Shown here: piece after piece, positions 26,668 through 35,204 of the stretch
Position numbering within the stretch: the first letter of the stretch is position 1
Layout: every line of letters begins with the position of its first letter
NCBI GenBank assembly: GCA_944384125.1
Contig: CALWSF010000025.1
Location: 1-54,221, forward strand
Reading direction: 5' to 3'
Length of the DNA: 54,221 nt
From: an uncultured Lachnospiraceae bacterium
GTDB lineage: Bacteria; Bacillota; Clostridia; Lachnospirales; Lachnospiraceae
The notes under the pieces: generated by a model
Told to the model about the DNA's origin: nothing
The model's input: only the letters and a program-made list of their open reading frames with translations
Database searches by the model: none
Made by a program: the position numbers and the translations under genes

Positions 26668-26699
26668 TAATATATTTCAGATATCTTGCTGATATATTA
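26668..26699. promoter_or_regulatory. Near-palindromic operator at the catabolic operon promoter
   Basis: TAATATATTTCAG (26668-26680) and CTGATATATTA (26689-26699) form an inverted repeat, perfect except for two extra bases in one arm. It overlaps the -10 box and predicted transcript start, the expected place for a repressor. The nearby GntR/FCD protein is the obvious candidate. Confidence 0.55.
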
Positions 26700-26722
26700 G
26701 CACATCCCTAAGAATATTTCAA
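26694..26722 (-). promoter_or_regulatory. Sigma-A promoter of the TRAP/aldolase operon
   Basis: TTGAAA (26717-26722) and TAATAT (26694-26699) are separated by 17 bases on the minus strand, about 120 bases upstream of the Gfo/Idh start. The rest of the 26574-26906 gap is very AT-rich with no other feature seen. Confidence 0.65.
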
Positions 26723-26906
26723 TACATTTTTTTCATTTTTCCCAGTTTTTTTCATGATCTTATCGTCTTTTTTAGTTACTTTATCCTAACACTTGATTAA
26801 CTCAGTATTTATAATATTAATTCGCAAATACATTATGCCGAGTAAACTTATGTAAATCAGGCTATCTGTCACACAAATGCACAAACCGCACTGTATTCAT
26901 CCCCAT

Positions 26907-26940
26907 AAAAAAATCGCTGCCGTCTCCGGCAGCGATTTTT
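26907..26940. terminator. Bidirectional terminator after the prolyl-tRNA editing gene
   Basis: A perfect 14-base-pair stem (26909-26922 with 26927-26940) with a 4-base loop; A and T runs on either side make it active on both strands. It ends the 27480-29258/26957-27493 operon on the minus strand, 17 bases past the stop. Confidence 0.9.
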
Positions 26941-26956
26941 CCCCGTTCTCCCTGTT

Positions 26957-27493
26957 TTACAGAGAAACCACTGTTGCTTTATGAAATACATGAGGCAGAA
27001 ATACTTTCAAAAGCTTTTCCGTTTTAATCTTAATATGTGTTGTATTGGCTCCCGGGTTGCAGGCAAACCACTCCGCATCTGCCACTTCCCGATCAATAAC
27101 AACCTGAACCAGCCGATCACGGTCGTTTAACACACTCATAATCGTAGCACTTCCCGGTTTTACGCCCAGTTTTTCCTCCATGCTCTCTGCAGAAGCAAAA
27201 GATACTCTGGAGCATCCCACTTTTTCACAGAAAGTTTTTGTATCAAAATGCTTGTCTGCCGGCAGAACCGCCAGATAGAAACACGTTTTCTTTCTATTGC
27301 AGAGCACAATCGTCTTGCGGATCTCCGCCCCCAGCTTTTCGCCTATTTCCACGCACTCTTCCATTGCCTCCACGGAATCATTATCTACTCTCTCAAACGG
27401 AATATTCAGTTTTTTTAATTCCTCATACACTCTTGACTCCAGATCTCCTCTCTGATCTTCGGGGGCTGTCGTATAAACCTCACTGATAAACAT
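26957..27493 (-). CDS. Prolyl-tRNA editing protein (ProXp-ala/YbaK superfamily)
   Basis: A free-standing trans-editing deacylase of 178 residues that hydrolyses mischarged tRNA-Pro, most likely Ala-tRNA-Pro. It shows KTIVLCNRKKTCFYLAVLPADK (the conserved Lys lies in this strand-turn region), GVKPGSATIMSVLND (GxxPGS-like substrate loop) and CNPGANTTHIKI near the C-terminus, a block typical of ProX/PrdX rather than of YbaK proper. ATG 27493 has AAGGAGAG upstream and overlaps the preceding membrane-protein gene by 14 bases. Confidence 0.85.
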   Translation of the reverse strand: MFISEVYTTAPEDQRGDLESRVYEELKKLNIPFERVDNDSVEAMEECVEIGEKLGAEIRKTIVLCNRKKTCFYLAVLPADKHFDTKTFCEKVGCSRVSFASAESMEEKLGVKPGSATIMSVLNDRDRLVQVVIDREVADAEWFACNPGANTTHIKIKTEKLLKVFLPHVFHKATVVSL

Positions 27494-29258
27494 ATTTTTC
27501 TCTCCTTTTTCCCTTAATGAAATATGCTGCCGGCAAAATAAACATCCCCATCTCCATGACCGGCAGAACAAAGCGGGGATCCTGAGACGGACATGCCAGC
27601 ATCATAAAAGCTGTATTCATCGCCCCAGGAAAAATAATCATTAGAAATTCCCATCTTTTTTTGATAATAAATACGGCTGCCGCAAACACCAGCAAAAATG
27701 CCCAGATTCCGCCCCGGTAATACAAAAACGAAACAAAGGGCTGTTCCTCCAGCCCATACTCCAGCTGTCCTAAAATCCGGGCCAGAACTGTATCCTCCGT
27801 TATCAGATGGCGTTCTTCCAGTTCCGGCTGATCTGACGGCGTATAGTACCCCGCCACAGTCCATTCATAGCCGTCAGCCGGCCTTGCTGTCTGCCAGATA
27901 ATAGAGGTAATTCGAAACAGAGCTGAAACATAAGGGATTGGCGCCCGAACCAGCATGCGAAGATTCAGCTTCACAATTTCCCAGCCGTAAGCATTATCCA
28001 CACGGTTGATCCTGTCCCCTATAATTCCACCGCCCCGCGCCAGATTATCTGCAAAATAGGTATCCAGCTCGTATGCCTCGACCCATTCATCCATGGTCAT
28101 CAGCCTTTCAGCAACCTCCCGATCTTTCTCATCAAAAAGCTCGGGATGCTCTGATGCCAGATTTCCCGTGATGTAAAGAGGTACCGTAAACTTGATATAA
28201 TCCGGATTTTTCTGCATATTCAGAACGCCATATCCATACCCGTAAACCACCGAAACGTAGACAGCACCCGCAAAAAGAACACTTCCCAGAAGAACGCGCC
28301 AGCTGCGATTTTTTTTCAGAAACAGATAAACAGCCGGAACCAGAAGGCACACCGCTGCTGTAATAATGCCCATATGACGGAATATCCCCACTCCCGCCGC
28401 AAACAGCGCAAGACATACCGCCCCTTTCCGATCAGTCCGCCCCGTATGGAGAATCCGGAAAAGCTCTGCAATGTATCCCAGCATACACATGGAGAATACT
28501 ACATCCTTATACATGACTCCCAGGTAGAGCAGCGGAACAAACAGAGCTGTATTGACAATCAGATAAATCCTTGCCGCTCTTTCCGAGTCAAGGCATTCCC
28601 GCAGGATTGCAAGATTTCTTCTGACGATAAGCAGCCAGAAAACTGTCTGAACAATACAGACAGAAAAGGGATGGCGAATAATCGGCGAAGCCAGGGTCAT
28701 ACACAAATCAACAAATGAAATATAACCAATCGTATGCCAGTCCGCCCAGCTCCCTGTCTCAATTACATCGTACACTGTCATTGCATCCGGCGAAGGACGA
28801 AACGGAAAATTCGCAAGAAGGAACAGAACCGCCAAAACAACATAAACGCGAAAAATCCGTTTTGTGCCGCAAATCTCCGGGCACCACAGACCGGCTTTCC
28901 TTTCGGAAAAACATCTCAGACAGTAACAGACAGTAATAAAGACAGATATCCCCAGAAATAAAACATAAAACAGGCCTCTGACACCTGAAAAAATTTCATT
29001 TCCCAGAATCTCAAATACGGACAGCATCAGTAAAAATAAAACCGTCAGAGGAATGCCGGCAGCTGTCTCTGTTCGATCCGGTATAATATCTCCCCTCTTA
29101 TACCAGACAATCAGACATGCAGAAAAAATCGGAATCAGAGAAACAATCAGCGTATGATTGCAGTTCTCCGGCGGGGCAGATAAAATAAAAAAAGCGAATA
29201 TCCCAAAGAGTATCCAAAAAAACAGGCGAATTACTGCATAACCATGTATTTTTACCAT
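27480..29258 (-). CDS. Large polytopic membrane protein (GT-C or DUF6020-like)
   Basis: A 592-residue integral membrane protein with about 12-14 hydrophobic segments. An RPSPDAMTVYDVIETGSWADWHT loop after the early helices contains acidic residues and a conserved-looking DWH, as in GT-C glycosyltransferases; PSQDPRFVLPVMEM near the C-terminus is typical of this group. It may transfer a lipid-linked sugar outside the membrane. ATG 29258 has GGAGGG upstream; an in-frame ATG at 29288 is possible. It has a consensus promoter (29333-29361) and is followed by the editing gene. The acceptor is unknown. Confidence 0.65.
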   Translation of the reverse strand: MVKIHGYAVIRLFFWILFGIFAFFILSAPPENCNHTLIVSLIPIFSACLIVWYKRGDIIPDRTETAAGIPLTVLFLLMLSVFEILGNEIFSGVRGLFYVLFLGISVFITVCYCLRCFSERKAGLWCPEICGTKRIFRVYVVLAVLFLLANFPFRPSPDAMTVYDVIETGSWADWHTIGYISFVDLCMTLASPIIRHPFSVCIVQTVFWLLIVRRNLAILRECLDSERAARIYLIVNTALFVPLLYLGVMYKDVVFSMCMLGYIAELFRILHTGRTDRKGAVCLALFAAGVGIFRHMGIITAAVCLLVPAVYLFLKKNRSWRVLLGSVLFAGAVYVSVVYGYGYGVLNMQKNPDYIKFTVPLYITGNLASEHPELFDEKDREVAERLMTMDEWVEAYELDTYFADNLARGGGIIGDRINRVDNAYGWEIVKLNLRMLVRAPIPYVSALFRITSIIWQTARPADGYEWTVAGYYTPSDQPELEERHLITEDTVLARILGQLEYGLEEQPFVSFLYYRGGIWAFLLVFAAAVFIIKKRWEFLMIIFPGAMNTAFMMLACPSQDPRFVLPVMEMGMFILPAAYFIKGKRREKYVYQ

Positions 29259-29332
29259 TTTTCCCTCCACAGATGTCCAGTCATCCATTGATTATCCGTG
29301 CACACTTCACTCAGAAAGACAAACTATGGTAT

Positions 29333-29361
29333 ATTATACAGGATTCCCCTTTTCTTTTCAA
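29333..29361 (-). promoter_or_regulatory. Consensus sigma-A promoter of the membrane protein/ProX operon
   Basis: TTGAAA (29356-29361) and TATAAT (29333-29338) with exactly 17 bases between on the minus strand, about 75 bases upstream of the start codon. Confidence 0.75.
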
Positions 29362-29376
29362 TCCGCATACAAGCTC

Positions 29377-29493
29377 AGGTGTGCGCAAACGCGCACACCT
29401 GGCCCAAGGACATTCTCAGTCAGACCGGTTTTCGTCTGACTTTTCGGGAAACAGCCTCCTCACTAAACGGCACAGAACCGCAGGCTGTTTCCC
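29377..29493. repeat. Three perfect hairpins in tandem downstream of the glycyl radical enzyme gene
   Basis: Three separate perfect inverted repeats fill this gap: AGGTGTGCGC/GCGCACACCT (29377-29400, 4-base loop), AGTCAGAC/GTCTGACT (29418-29441, 8-base loop) and GGGAAACAGCCT/AGGCTGTTTCCC (29446-29493, 24-base loop). None has a proper T tract on the minus strand, so at most one acts as a terminator. It may be a structured RNA 3' end or a small non-coding element. Confidence 0.6.
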
Positions 29494-29506
29494 CTCTCAT
29501 ATAGTC

Positions 29507-31930
29507 TTAGCCGCAGCTGCAGCCATAAAGTGATTTCTGCTCCGTACGACCTATAATTTCATCCTGGACATCGCGTCCCAGTTCCGTAAAGTATGCCGTA
29601 TAACCGGCAACACGAACCAGAAGTCCTCTGTAATCATCGGGATTCTTCTGTGCAGCAAGAAGGGTCTCACGGTTAATTACATTAAACTGTACATGGAATA
29701 TTCCCAGTGAACACATGCTCTTAAGGAGAGCCATCATCTGAAGGATACCGTTCTCGCTGTTCAGCATTTCCGGCTCAACCTTCATATTCAGAAGAGTTCC
29801 CTGTACAAAACGGGCGTGCGGCAGATGTGCCACTGATTTAAGCACAGAGCCCGGTCCATTAATATCCGTACCGCCATTGGGGCTGACACCATCTGCCAGA
29901 GGCTTCCAGGCATTTCTTCCATACGGAAGCGCTCCTACCTCCAGACCAAACGGCGTGTTTCCGGATACTGGCAGAATACCTGGTGTCATTGTGCCAAACT
30001 TGCTCTTGTAGCTCTCTATCTCATCCGCAATAAAGGTAAACATCTCTCCGGCAATATCATCTACCATCTCATTGTCATTGCCATATTTAGGTGCATTCTG
30101 GCACAGCTCCTGCACATCCTCATATCCCTTGAAGTCATTGTCCAGAGCAGCCACCATCTTCTCCATGGGAACTTCGCCTGTCTCATATACAAGCTGACGC
30201 ACAGCAGCCATACTGTTGATCAGATCGGCCACACCAATCATGATTATACCGTTGCCGCAGTTGTACTTTGCTCCGCCCCAGGCGTAGTCCTTGCAGTTCT
30301 CAATACAGTCACGGAAGGAAAGTGACAGAGCCGGTACAATACGATCCATACATACATCATCGATCACATGGCTTCCTTTTACAACCGCACGAACCGCATA
30401 GCGAATCTGATTCTTGACAGCCTCTTTAAATTCCTCATATGTCTTGAAAGAAACCGGATTACCCGTCTCAACAGAAACTTTCTTTCCGCTCTTTCTGTTG
30501 ATTCCGTTGGTCATAACGAACTCAATCATGCCGCCCAGATTAATATCGGCAAGCGCCGTATAGTGGCGAAGACGTCCCTCAAGGTTTGTCTCAACACAGC
30601 CGCAGGGATTCCAGTCCAGAGCCTCGCGAAGCGGAATGCCTTTGTTCATAATCATGCGGATTCCCACATCATCGTTGTGGAATGCCGGGAAACCGGTTCC
30701 CAGACGGATAAGCTCAACAACCTTTCTCAGGAACTTGTTGGGATTTTTCGCCATGCTGTAACGCACAGAGAGGGACGGCTGATAAAGCCGCACATCCATG
30801 GTGGCCTGAAGGATCAGATAAGACAGATCATTTACTGCATCCTGTCCCTCAAGGGTCACCCCGCCTACACATACATTCTGGAACATTGGATAGCCGGCTG
30901 CAAACTCCGCCGTAACCGCATCCTGGAACAGACAGGGCTCTGAGAACTTAATCCACAGACAGTCAAGAAGCTCCTGCGCCTTTTCCTCTGTGAGGATCCC
31001 GCTCTCTATGTCAGCTTTATAATAGGGATAAAGGTACTGATCCATTCTTCCCGGATTGTAGCTGGCTGCATTCTGCTCCATGAAAATACTGATCTGATAG
31101 AGATAAAGAGACTGCAGTGCCTCCTGGAAGGTACGGGCCGGATAGCGCGGAACACGGTGGCACGCCTCTGCAATAGAAAGAAGTTCTTTCTTTCTCGTCT
31201 CATCTTTCTCTTCAGCAGCAAGACGCTCTGCTTCTACAGCATACCGCTCTGCCAGTTCACAGATTCCCTCTGCAGAAATAAGCATGGACTCCAGATAATG
31301 TTTCTTCTCAATATCTCCCGGAACCGTCTCATCAAGCTTCGCCATTCTGGCTCTGATAGTATCACAGATACTCTCAATTCCCTCTTCAATAATCTGGCGG
31401 TAACCGGCAGTCGTCTCGCCCCAGCCGCGGACAGCCTTTCTGTTTATATAAACCTGTCCTGCATCGCGCAGTTCACGGCAGTCATCCGGAATCTGCTTGA
31501 GCCATGCCTCATATGTGGAACGCCCCTCCCAGTAAGGCTTAATCTCCTTTAAAAACAGTTCTCTGTCTTCAGAGCGCAGATAAAACGGATCATACTTTCT
31601 CGTACTGATGGTATCCAGCTCCTCATCCAGAATAGACCAGCAGGTATCTGCACAGAGAATTCCGCCGCGCATCTTGCTTCCCGAACAGCCGACAATCAGC
31701 TCCTGATCCCAGATTTTTACCGTCTTTTCACGGCACTGTTTGCGAAACGCCTTTGCTTTTCGGATGCACAGAGGCTCTCCGCCCGTCTCACGGAAACTCT
31801 CCGTCAGAATCCTTGCATTTTCCAGGTCCATTTCCGGTGTCGTATGTACAACACGGTTTTTCATATATTCGATTCGATCCATGTAATTCATAGCATTCCA
31901 TCCTTTCGTTTTTTCTGTTTCTACTGACAT
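29507..31930 (-). CDS. Glycyl radical enzyme (dehydratase/decarboxylase-type), substrate unknown
   Basis: An 807-residue glycyl radical enzyme. The radical site is RVAGYTAYFTELG near residue 777, and the thiyl Cys with neighbouring Glu is in NPCGCVETNLEGR near 445 (C-x-E). The C-x-E arrangement separates it from pyruvate formate-lyase, which has adjacent Cys residues, and places it with diol dehydratases, choline lyase and arylacetate decarboxylases. The protein ends in the unusual tail LYGCSCG. A second in-frame ATG at 31891 with AAAGGA upstream would give 794 residues; the first has AGGAG. No radical-SAM activase gene is seen in the window. An AraC-type gene lies directly upstream, so induction by substrate is likely. 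Confidence 0.88.
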   Translation of the reverse strand: MSVETEKTKGWNAMNYMDRIEYMKNRVVHTTPEMDLENARILTESFRETGGEPLCIRKAKAFRKQCREKTVKIWDQELIVGCSGSKMRGGILCADTCWSILDEELDTISTRKYDPFYLRSEDRELFLKEIKPYWEGRSTYEAWLKQIPDDCRELRDAGQVYINRKAVRGWGETTAGYRQIIEEGIESICDTIRARMAKLDETVPGDIEKKHYLESMLISAEGICELAERYAVEAERLAAEEKDETRKKELLSIAEACHRVPRYPARTFQEALQSLYLYQISIFMEQNAASYNPGRMDQYLYPYYKADIESGILTEEKAQELLDCLWIKFSEPCLFQDAVTAEFAAGYPMFQNVCVGGVTLEGQDAVNDLSYLILQATMDVRLYQPSLSVRYSMAKNPNKFLRKVVELIRLGTGFPAFHNDDVGIRMIMNKGIPLREALDWNPCGCVETNLEGRLRHYTALADINLGGMIEFVMTNGINRKSGKKVSVETGNPVSFKTYEEFKEAVKNQIRYAVRAVVKGSHVIDDVCMDRIVPALSLSFRDCIENCKDYAWGGAKYNCGNGIIMIGVADLINSMAAVRQLVYETGEVPMEKMVAALDNDFKGYEDVQELCQNAPKYGNDNEMVDDIAGEMFTFIADEIESYKSKFGTMTPGILPVSGNTPFGLEVGALPYGRNAWKPLADGVSPNGGTDINGPGSVLKSVAHLPHARFVQGTLLNMKVEPEMLNSENGILQMMALLKSMCSLGIFHVQFNVINRETLLAAQKNPDDYRGLLVRVAGYTAYFTELGRDVQDEIIGRTEQKSLYGCSCG

Positions 31931-32042
31931 TTTATCGCGGCTCCTGTAAAAACACTATGAATACATTGACTAAAAATATGAAAATCCTGACATTTTATTC
32001 TATGTACCACATTCAGTGTCCCGGTGTTCCCGGAGAATTTTT

Positions 32043-33005
32043 CTATTTTTTATTTCTGTATTCTTTCGGAGTCATCCCTGTTTTCTTCCGGAAATACTGT
32101 ATAAAATGGCTGGCATCACTGAAACCCGTCTCAGCTGCCACCTCTGTGACAGATTTTTCACTTCCGTTTAAAAGCTCCATAGCCTGGGTTACCCGGTAGC
32201 GAAGCAGATACTGCCCGGGACTCTCACGGACCATCTCCCGGAAACACCGGCAGCATTCGCCCTCGCTTACATTGGCTGCCTGAGCAATCTCGCACAGCTG
32301 GATTGGATTCATATAATTTTCATGAATAAAAGAGAGCATGGACTGAATCCGCTCCTGCTTGCGCACCCGGCTCCTTGACGGTGTCCGGACACTCTCCATA
32401 TTGGTTATCATGCGATACCAGATTCCGGTTATCAGAAGAGAGACAAGATATTCCGGTCTCTCTTTTTTTTCAGCTGTTTTTTCTCCGGAAACCGTTTTTT
32501 TTGTCTGCTCCTCCTCCCTCTCCTTTCCTGTCATGACCTCCTGCAGCTTCCACAGCATATCCAGAATCTCGGCCTGCCATGGAACCTCCCTTTTAAATAC
32601 CAATGCCGGAAACGCATAGTTTCCCGTAAAGGGCAGGACGTCATCCTGCTCCATTCTGCTGCCTGCGAAAAATCCCAGCATTTTATCCGGAAAGTTAAAG
32701 CTCACATACCGGCCGCCATCCGTAAGCTCTGTAGTAATATGAAGGAAGTTCCTGTTAATAAAAATTGCCTCTCCTTCCCTGAGCCTGTACACCAGGCCGT
32801 TTACCTGCATTCCCATAGCCCCCGACGTGACAAGTGTTACCTGCAGTTCTTCATGCCAGTGCAGATCCAGATAACCGCGCCCCTGCGGGATTATTTTTTC
32901 TTTCGTTACAATATACATTCCCACCGGAAACGCAGTATCCCGGTACCGGTTAATCTCATGAAGCTCCCGTATAGCCTCTGTGCTTTTTTCTTCTGTTACA
33001 GGCAT
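32043..33005 (-). CDS. AraC-family regulator with cupin sensor domain
   Basis: A 320-residue regulator: an N-terminal cupin-like AraC_binding domain (LHWHEELQVTLVTSG near residue 48, then GEAIFINRNFLH) and a C-terminal pair of helix-turn-helix motifs (about 215-318; ITEVAAETGF-type block SVTEVAAETGFSDASHFIQYFRKKTGMTPKEYR). A charged linker (about 155-180, rich in K/E) joins them. It overlaps the B3/4-domain gene by 10 bases and precedes the glycyl radical enzyme gene, so it probably activates that enzyme in response to its substrate. Confidence 0.88.
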   Translation of the reverse strand: MPVTEEKSTEAIRELHEINRYRDTAFPVGMYIVTKEKIIPQGRGYLDLHWHEELQVTLVTSGAMGMQVNGLVYRLREGEAIFINRNFLHITTELTDGGRYVSFNFPDKMLGFFAGSRMEQDDVLPFTGNYAFPALVFKREVPWQAEILDMLWKLQEVMTGKEREEEQTKKTVSGEKTAEKKERPEYLVSLLITGIWYRMITNMESVRTPSRSRVRKQERIQSMLSFIHENYMNPIQLCEIAQAANVSEGECCRCFREMVRESPGQYLLRYRVTQAMELLNGSEKSVTEVAAETGFSDASHFIQYFRKKTGMTPKEYRNKK

Positions 33006-33694
33006 ATGCCCTCCTTACCTTCCGTCCTGTCCCCCGGTCTTATGACGCAGCCCCGCAGATTAACAGCACCTCCATGTTCCCGCAGAAGCTCTGCCAGACC
33101 ATCCATAGCTTTTTCCGGTTCTTTTGATGCGTCAAAAAAATAGACTGCCGTAAAAATATCCCTCATCCCGTCTCTCAGCATGGCTCTCTGGCTGTCACTG
33201 GTGGGATTTCCAAATGGCCCCTGTGAATCATAGAGTACCGGGAGACAGCCAATATTTATGCTGCTCTTTCTGATGCCGTCATAATGTGTGCCCTCCGGAG
33301 CCCGTCTTAGTGTCACATCGCCGGTTATCTTTTCCGTGTCGTAGGAACCCAGAGATAATCCTGACATGACAGAAAACAGATTTCCTGTATCTACAATATT
33401 ATTAATATGATAAAGGCCGTTTCCCTTCACAATCCTCCGAAGCATGGCCTCAGCAGAGTTGCGGTACTCCTGCGGCGCCTTTCCCAGAGCTTTATACATT
33501 TCCCTTGTGGAGGCAATATGACGCCGCTTTGCGATCTGATCAAGACGGTACTCCTTCGCCAGTCTTTCTATTTCACTTTCAAAGACAGATAAAAATGGCG
33601 CGTTTCCCGGCTGGACCTGCGCTTTATAGCGCAGCACACCAAGCGAAACTTCCGGGCATTTCTCATATATTTCATCTGATATAAAAAATTTCAT
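32996..33694 (-). CDS. B3/4 domain protein (PheT-like tRNA-binding/editing fold)
   Basis: A 232-residue free-standing homologue of the B3/4 domain of phenylalanyl-tRNA synthetase beta chain; LDQIAKRRHIASTREMYKALGKAPQEYRNSAEAML and INNIVDTGNLFSVMSGLSLGSYD are typical blocks. Members are thought to edit or bind aminoacyl-tRNA or amino acid-like ligands, though function is not settled. AGGAGGAAAA precedes ATG 33694. It heads the transcript carrying the AraC and glycyl radical enzyme genes, with a promoter at 33737-33765. Why it is grouped with them is unclear. Confidence 0.8.
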   Translation of the reverse strand: MKFFISDEIYEKCPEVSLGVLRYKAQVQPGNAPFLSVFESEIERLAKEYRLDQIAKRRHIASTREMYKALGKAPQEYRNSAEAMLRRIVKGNGLYHINNIVDTGNLFSVMSGLSLGSYDTEKITGDVTLRRAPEGTHYDGIRKSSINIGCLPVLYDSQGPFGNPTSDSQRAMLRDGMRDIFTAVYFFDASKEPEKAMDGLAELLREHGGAVNLRGCVIRPGDRTEGKEGICL

Positions 33695-33736
33695 TTTTTC
33701 CTCCTGAACATCATACACAGTTTTCTGCGCATTCCT

Positions 33737-33765
33737 ACTTTATCACACTCCGGCCGGTTATTCAA
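33737..33765 (-). promoter_or_regulatory. Promoter of the B3/4-AraC-glycyl radical enzyme unit
   Basis: TTGAAT (33760-33765) and TAAAGT (33737-33742) with 17 bases between on the minus strand, about 45 bases upstream of the start codon. The direct repeats at 33776-33809 lie just upstream. Confidence 0.55.
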
Positions 33766-33775
33766 TTCCCGGTCC

Positions 33776-33809
33776 GCAGTATGCAATCTTCCGTTTCGCA
33801 ATGCAGTAT
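33776..33809. repeat. GCAGTAT/GCAAT repeat pair between divergent promoters
   Basis: The order is GCAGTAT-GCAAT (33776-33787), 10 bases, then GCAAT-GCAGTAT (33798-33809): two direct-repeat pairs in mirrored order. It lies just upstream of the minus-strand -35, a usual place for an AraC activator site. Confidence 0.4.
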
Positions 33810-33848
33810 TGTCCTCAAAATTCTTAACGTTTTTTTACACAGGGATGA

Positions 33849-33878
33849 TTGACATATTTTCCCTCATTGTAGTACAAT
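33849..33878 (+). promoter_or_regulatory. Sigma-A promoter of the glycerol dehydrogenase gene
   Basis: Perfect TTGACA (33849-33854) and TACAAT (33873-33878) with an 18-base spacer on the plus strand. The leader to the start codon is about 110 bases. Confidence 0.7.
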
Positions 33879-33882
33879 CAAT

Positions 33883-33900
33883 CTGTTAATAAAATAACGA
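33883..33900. promoter_or_regulatory. Candidate Rex (NADH/NAD sensor) binding site
   Basis: CTGTTAATAAAATAACGA matches the Firmicute Rex pattern TTGTTAAnnnnTTAACAA at 11 of 14 defined bases. It spans the predicted transcript start of the NAD-dependent glycerol dehydrogenase, a typical Rex position. Rex itself is not in this window. Confidence 0.45.
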
Positions 33901-33992
33901 TTTGTATAACACTATCCGGAAAACTTCCGGGCACCGGAATCTGGCGGTTCCCGCAAAGCTTCATCCGGCAAATTAAGAAGGAGGACAATATC

Positions 33993-35090
33993 ATGGCAAA
34001 TATTCTTATCAGCCCCAGCAAATATGTACAGGGTGCAGGAGAACTGAAAAAACTCGGATCCTATGCTGAAAAATACGGCCGCAAAGCTCTGGCAATCATC
34101 ACGGAATCCGGATACAAAAGATGCGGTTTTATGGCGAAGGACAGCTTTAATGGAACAGGCGCTGACGTTATCTTTGAATATTTCAATGGAGAATGCTGCA
34201 AAAGTGAAATTGATCGTCTGAAAGAAATTGCAGTCCGTGAAAACTGCGACATGATTATTGGTATCGGCGGCGGAAAAATTCTTGATACGGCAAAAGCCGT
34301 GGCCTACTATGCCTCTGTTCCCGTTCTGATTTGCCCGACTATTGCCTCAACTGACGCTCCCTGCAGCGCCCTCTCTGTTATCTATACGGAAGATGGTGTT
34401 TTTGAGGAATATCTCTTCTTCCCGGCAAACCCCAACATGGTACTGATGGATACGGAAATCATCTCCAAATCTCCGGTTCGTCTGACTGTATCCGGTATGG
34501 GCGATGCACTCGCTACCTATTTTGAAGCCCGTGCCTGCAAAGCCAGCGGTGCGGCCAGCTGTGCAGGCGGCCAGATTACCTCTGCTGCCATGGCTCTGGC
34601 AGAACTGTGTTTTAAAACACTTATGGATGAAGGCGTAAAAGCCAAACTTGCCCTGGAAGCAGGTGCCTGCACGCCGGCAGTAGAAAAGATCATTGAGACA
34701 AACACACTTCTCAGCGGTATCGGTTTTGAAAGCGGCGGACTTGCCGGGGCCCATGCCATTCACAACGGACTTACGGTTCTGGAAGAATGCCACCACATGT
34801 ATCACGGCGAAAAAGTTGCCTTCGGAACCATCACGCAGCTGGTTCTGGAAAATATTCCGGCAGAAGAACTGGAGGATATCATTGACTGGTGTATCGAACT
34901 GGGACTGCCCGTAACACTTAAGGAGCTTGGCATCACAGAAGTTACTGACGAAAAGCTCATGGCAGTTGCCACAGCTGCATGCGCTGAAAATGACACACTC
35001 CACAATCTGCCCTTTGAAGTGACTCCCGAAAAGGTATGTGCCGCCATCAAGGCAGCTGACGCTTACGGAAGATATTTCCTTGGAGAGTAA
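33993..35090 (+). CDS. gldA: Glycerol dehydrogenase (iron-type alcohol dehydrogenase family)
   Basis: A 365-residue NAD-dependent enzyme that oxidises glycerol to dihydroxyacetone. GIGGGKILDTAKAVAYY is the nucleotide-binding block, CPTIASTDAPCSALSVIY is characteristic of GldA, and GLAGAHAIHNGLTVLEECHHMYHGEKVAFG supplies the metal-binding histidines. AAGAAGGAGGA precedes the ATG. It is a single plus-strand gene between a good promoter and a strong terminator, with a Rex-like site suggesting redox control. Confidence 0.95.
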   Translation: MANILISPSKYVQGAGELKKLGSYAEKYGRKALAIITESGYKRCGFMAKDSFNGTGADVIFEYFNGECCKSEIDRLKEIAVRENCDMIIGIGGGKILDTAKAVAYYASVPVLICPTIASTDAPCSALSVIYTEDGVFEEYLFFPANPNMVLMDTEIISKSPVRLTVSGMGDALATYFEARACKASGAASCAGGQITSAAMALAELCFKTLMDEGVKAKLALEAGACTPAVEKIIETNTLLSGIGFESGGLAGAHAIHNGLTVLEECHHMYHGEKVAFGTITQLVLENIPAEELEDIIDWCIELGLPVTLKELGITEVTDEKLMAVATAACAENDTLHNLPFEVTPEKVCAAIKAADAYGRYFLGE

Positions 35091-35120
35091 TGTGACAGGC
35101 AGATATCATTCATAAATAAT

Positions 35121-35175
35121 AAACCGCTGTGACAGAAAATGCACATTCTGCATATCTCCTGTCACAGCGGTTTTT
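35121..35175 (+). terminator. Terminator after gldA
   Basis: A perfect 15-base-pair stem (35121-35135 with 35159-35173) and a T5 run on the plus strand. The A-rich other side could also stop minus-strand transcription into it. Confidence 0.9.
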
Positions 35176-35204
35176 ATTTCAAAACATCTTCTCCCATACC
35201 GTAT

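Noticed and set aside
29507-31930. Pyruvate formate-lyase
   Set aside because: The active site has C-V-E rather than the adjacent Cys pair of PFL, and no PFL activase or formate transporter is near.
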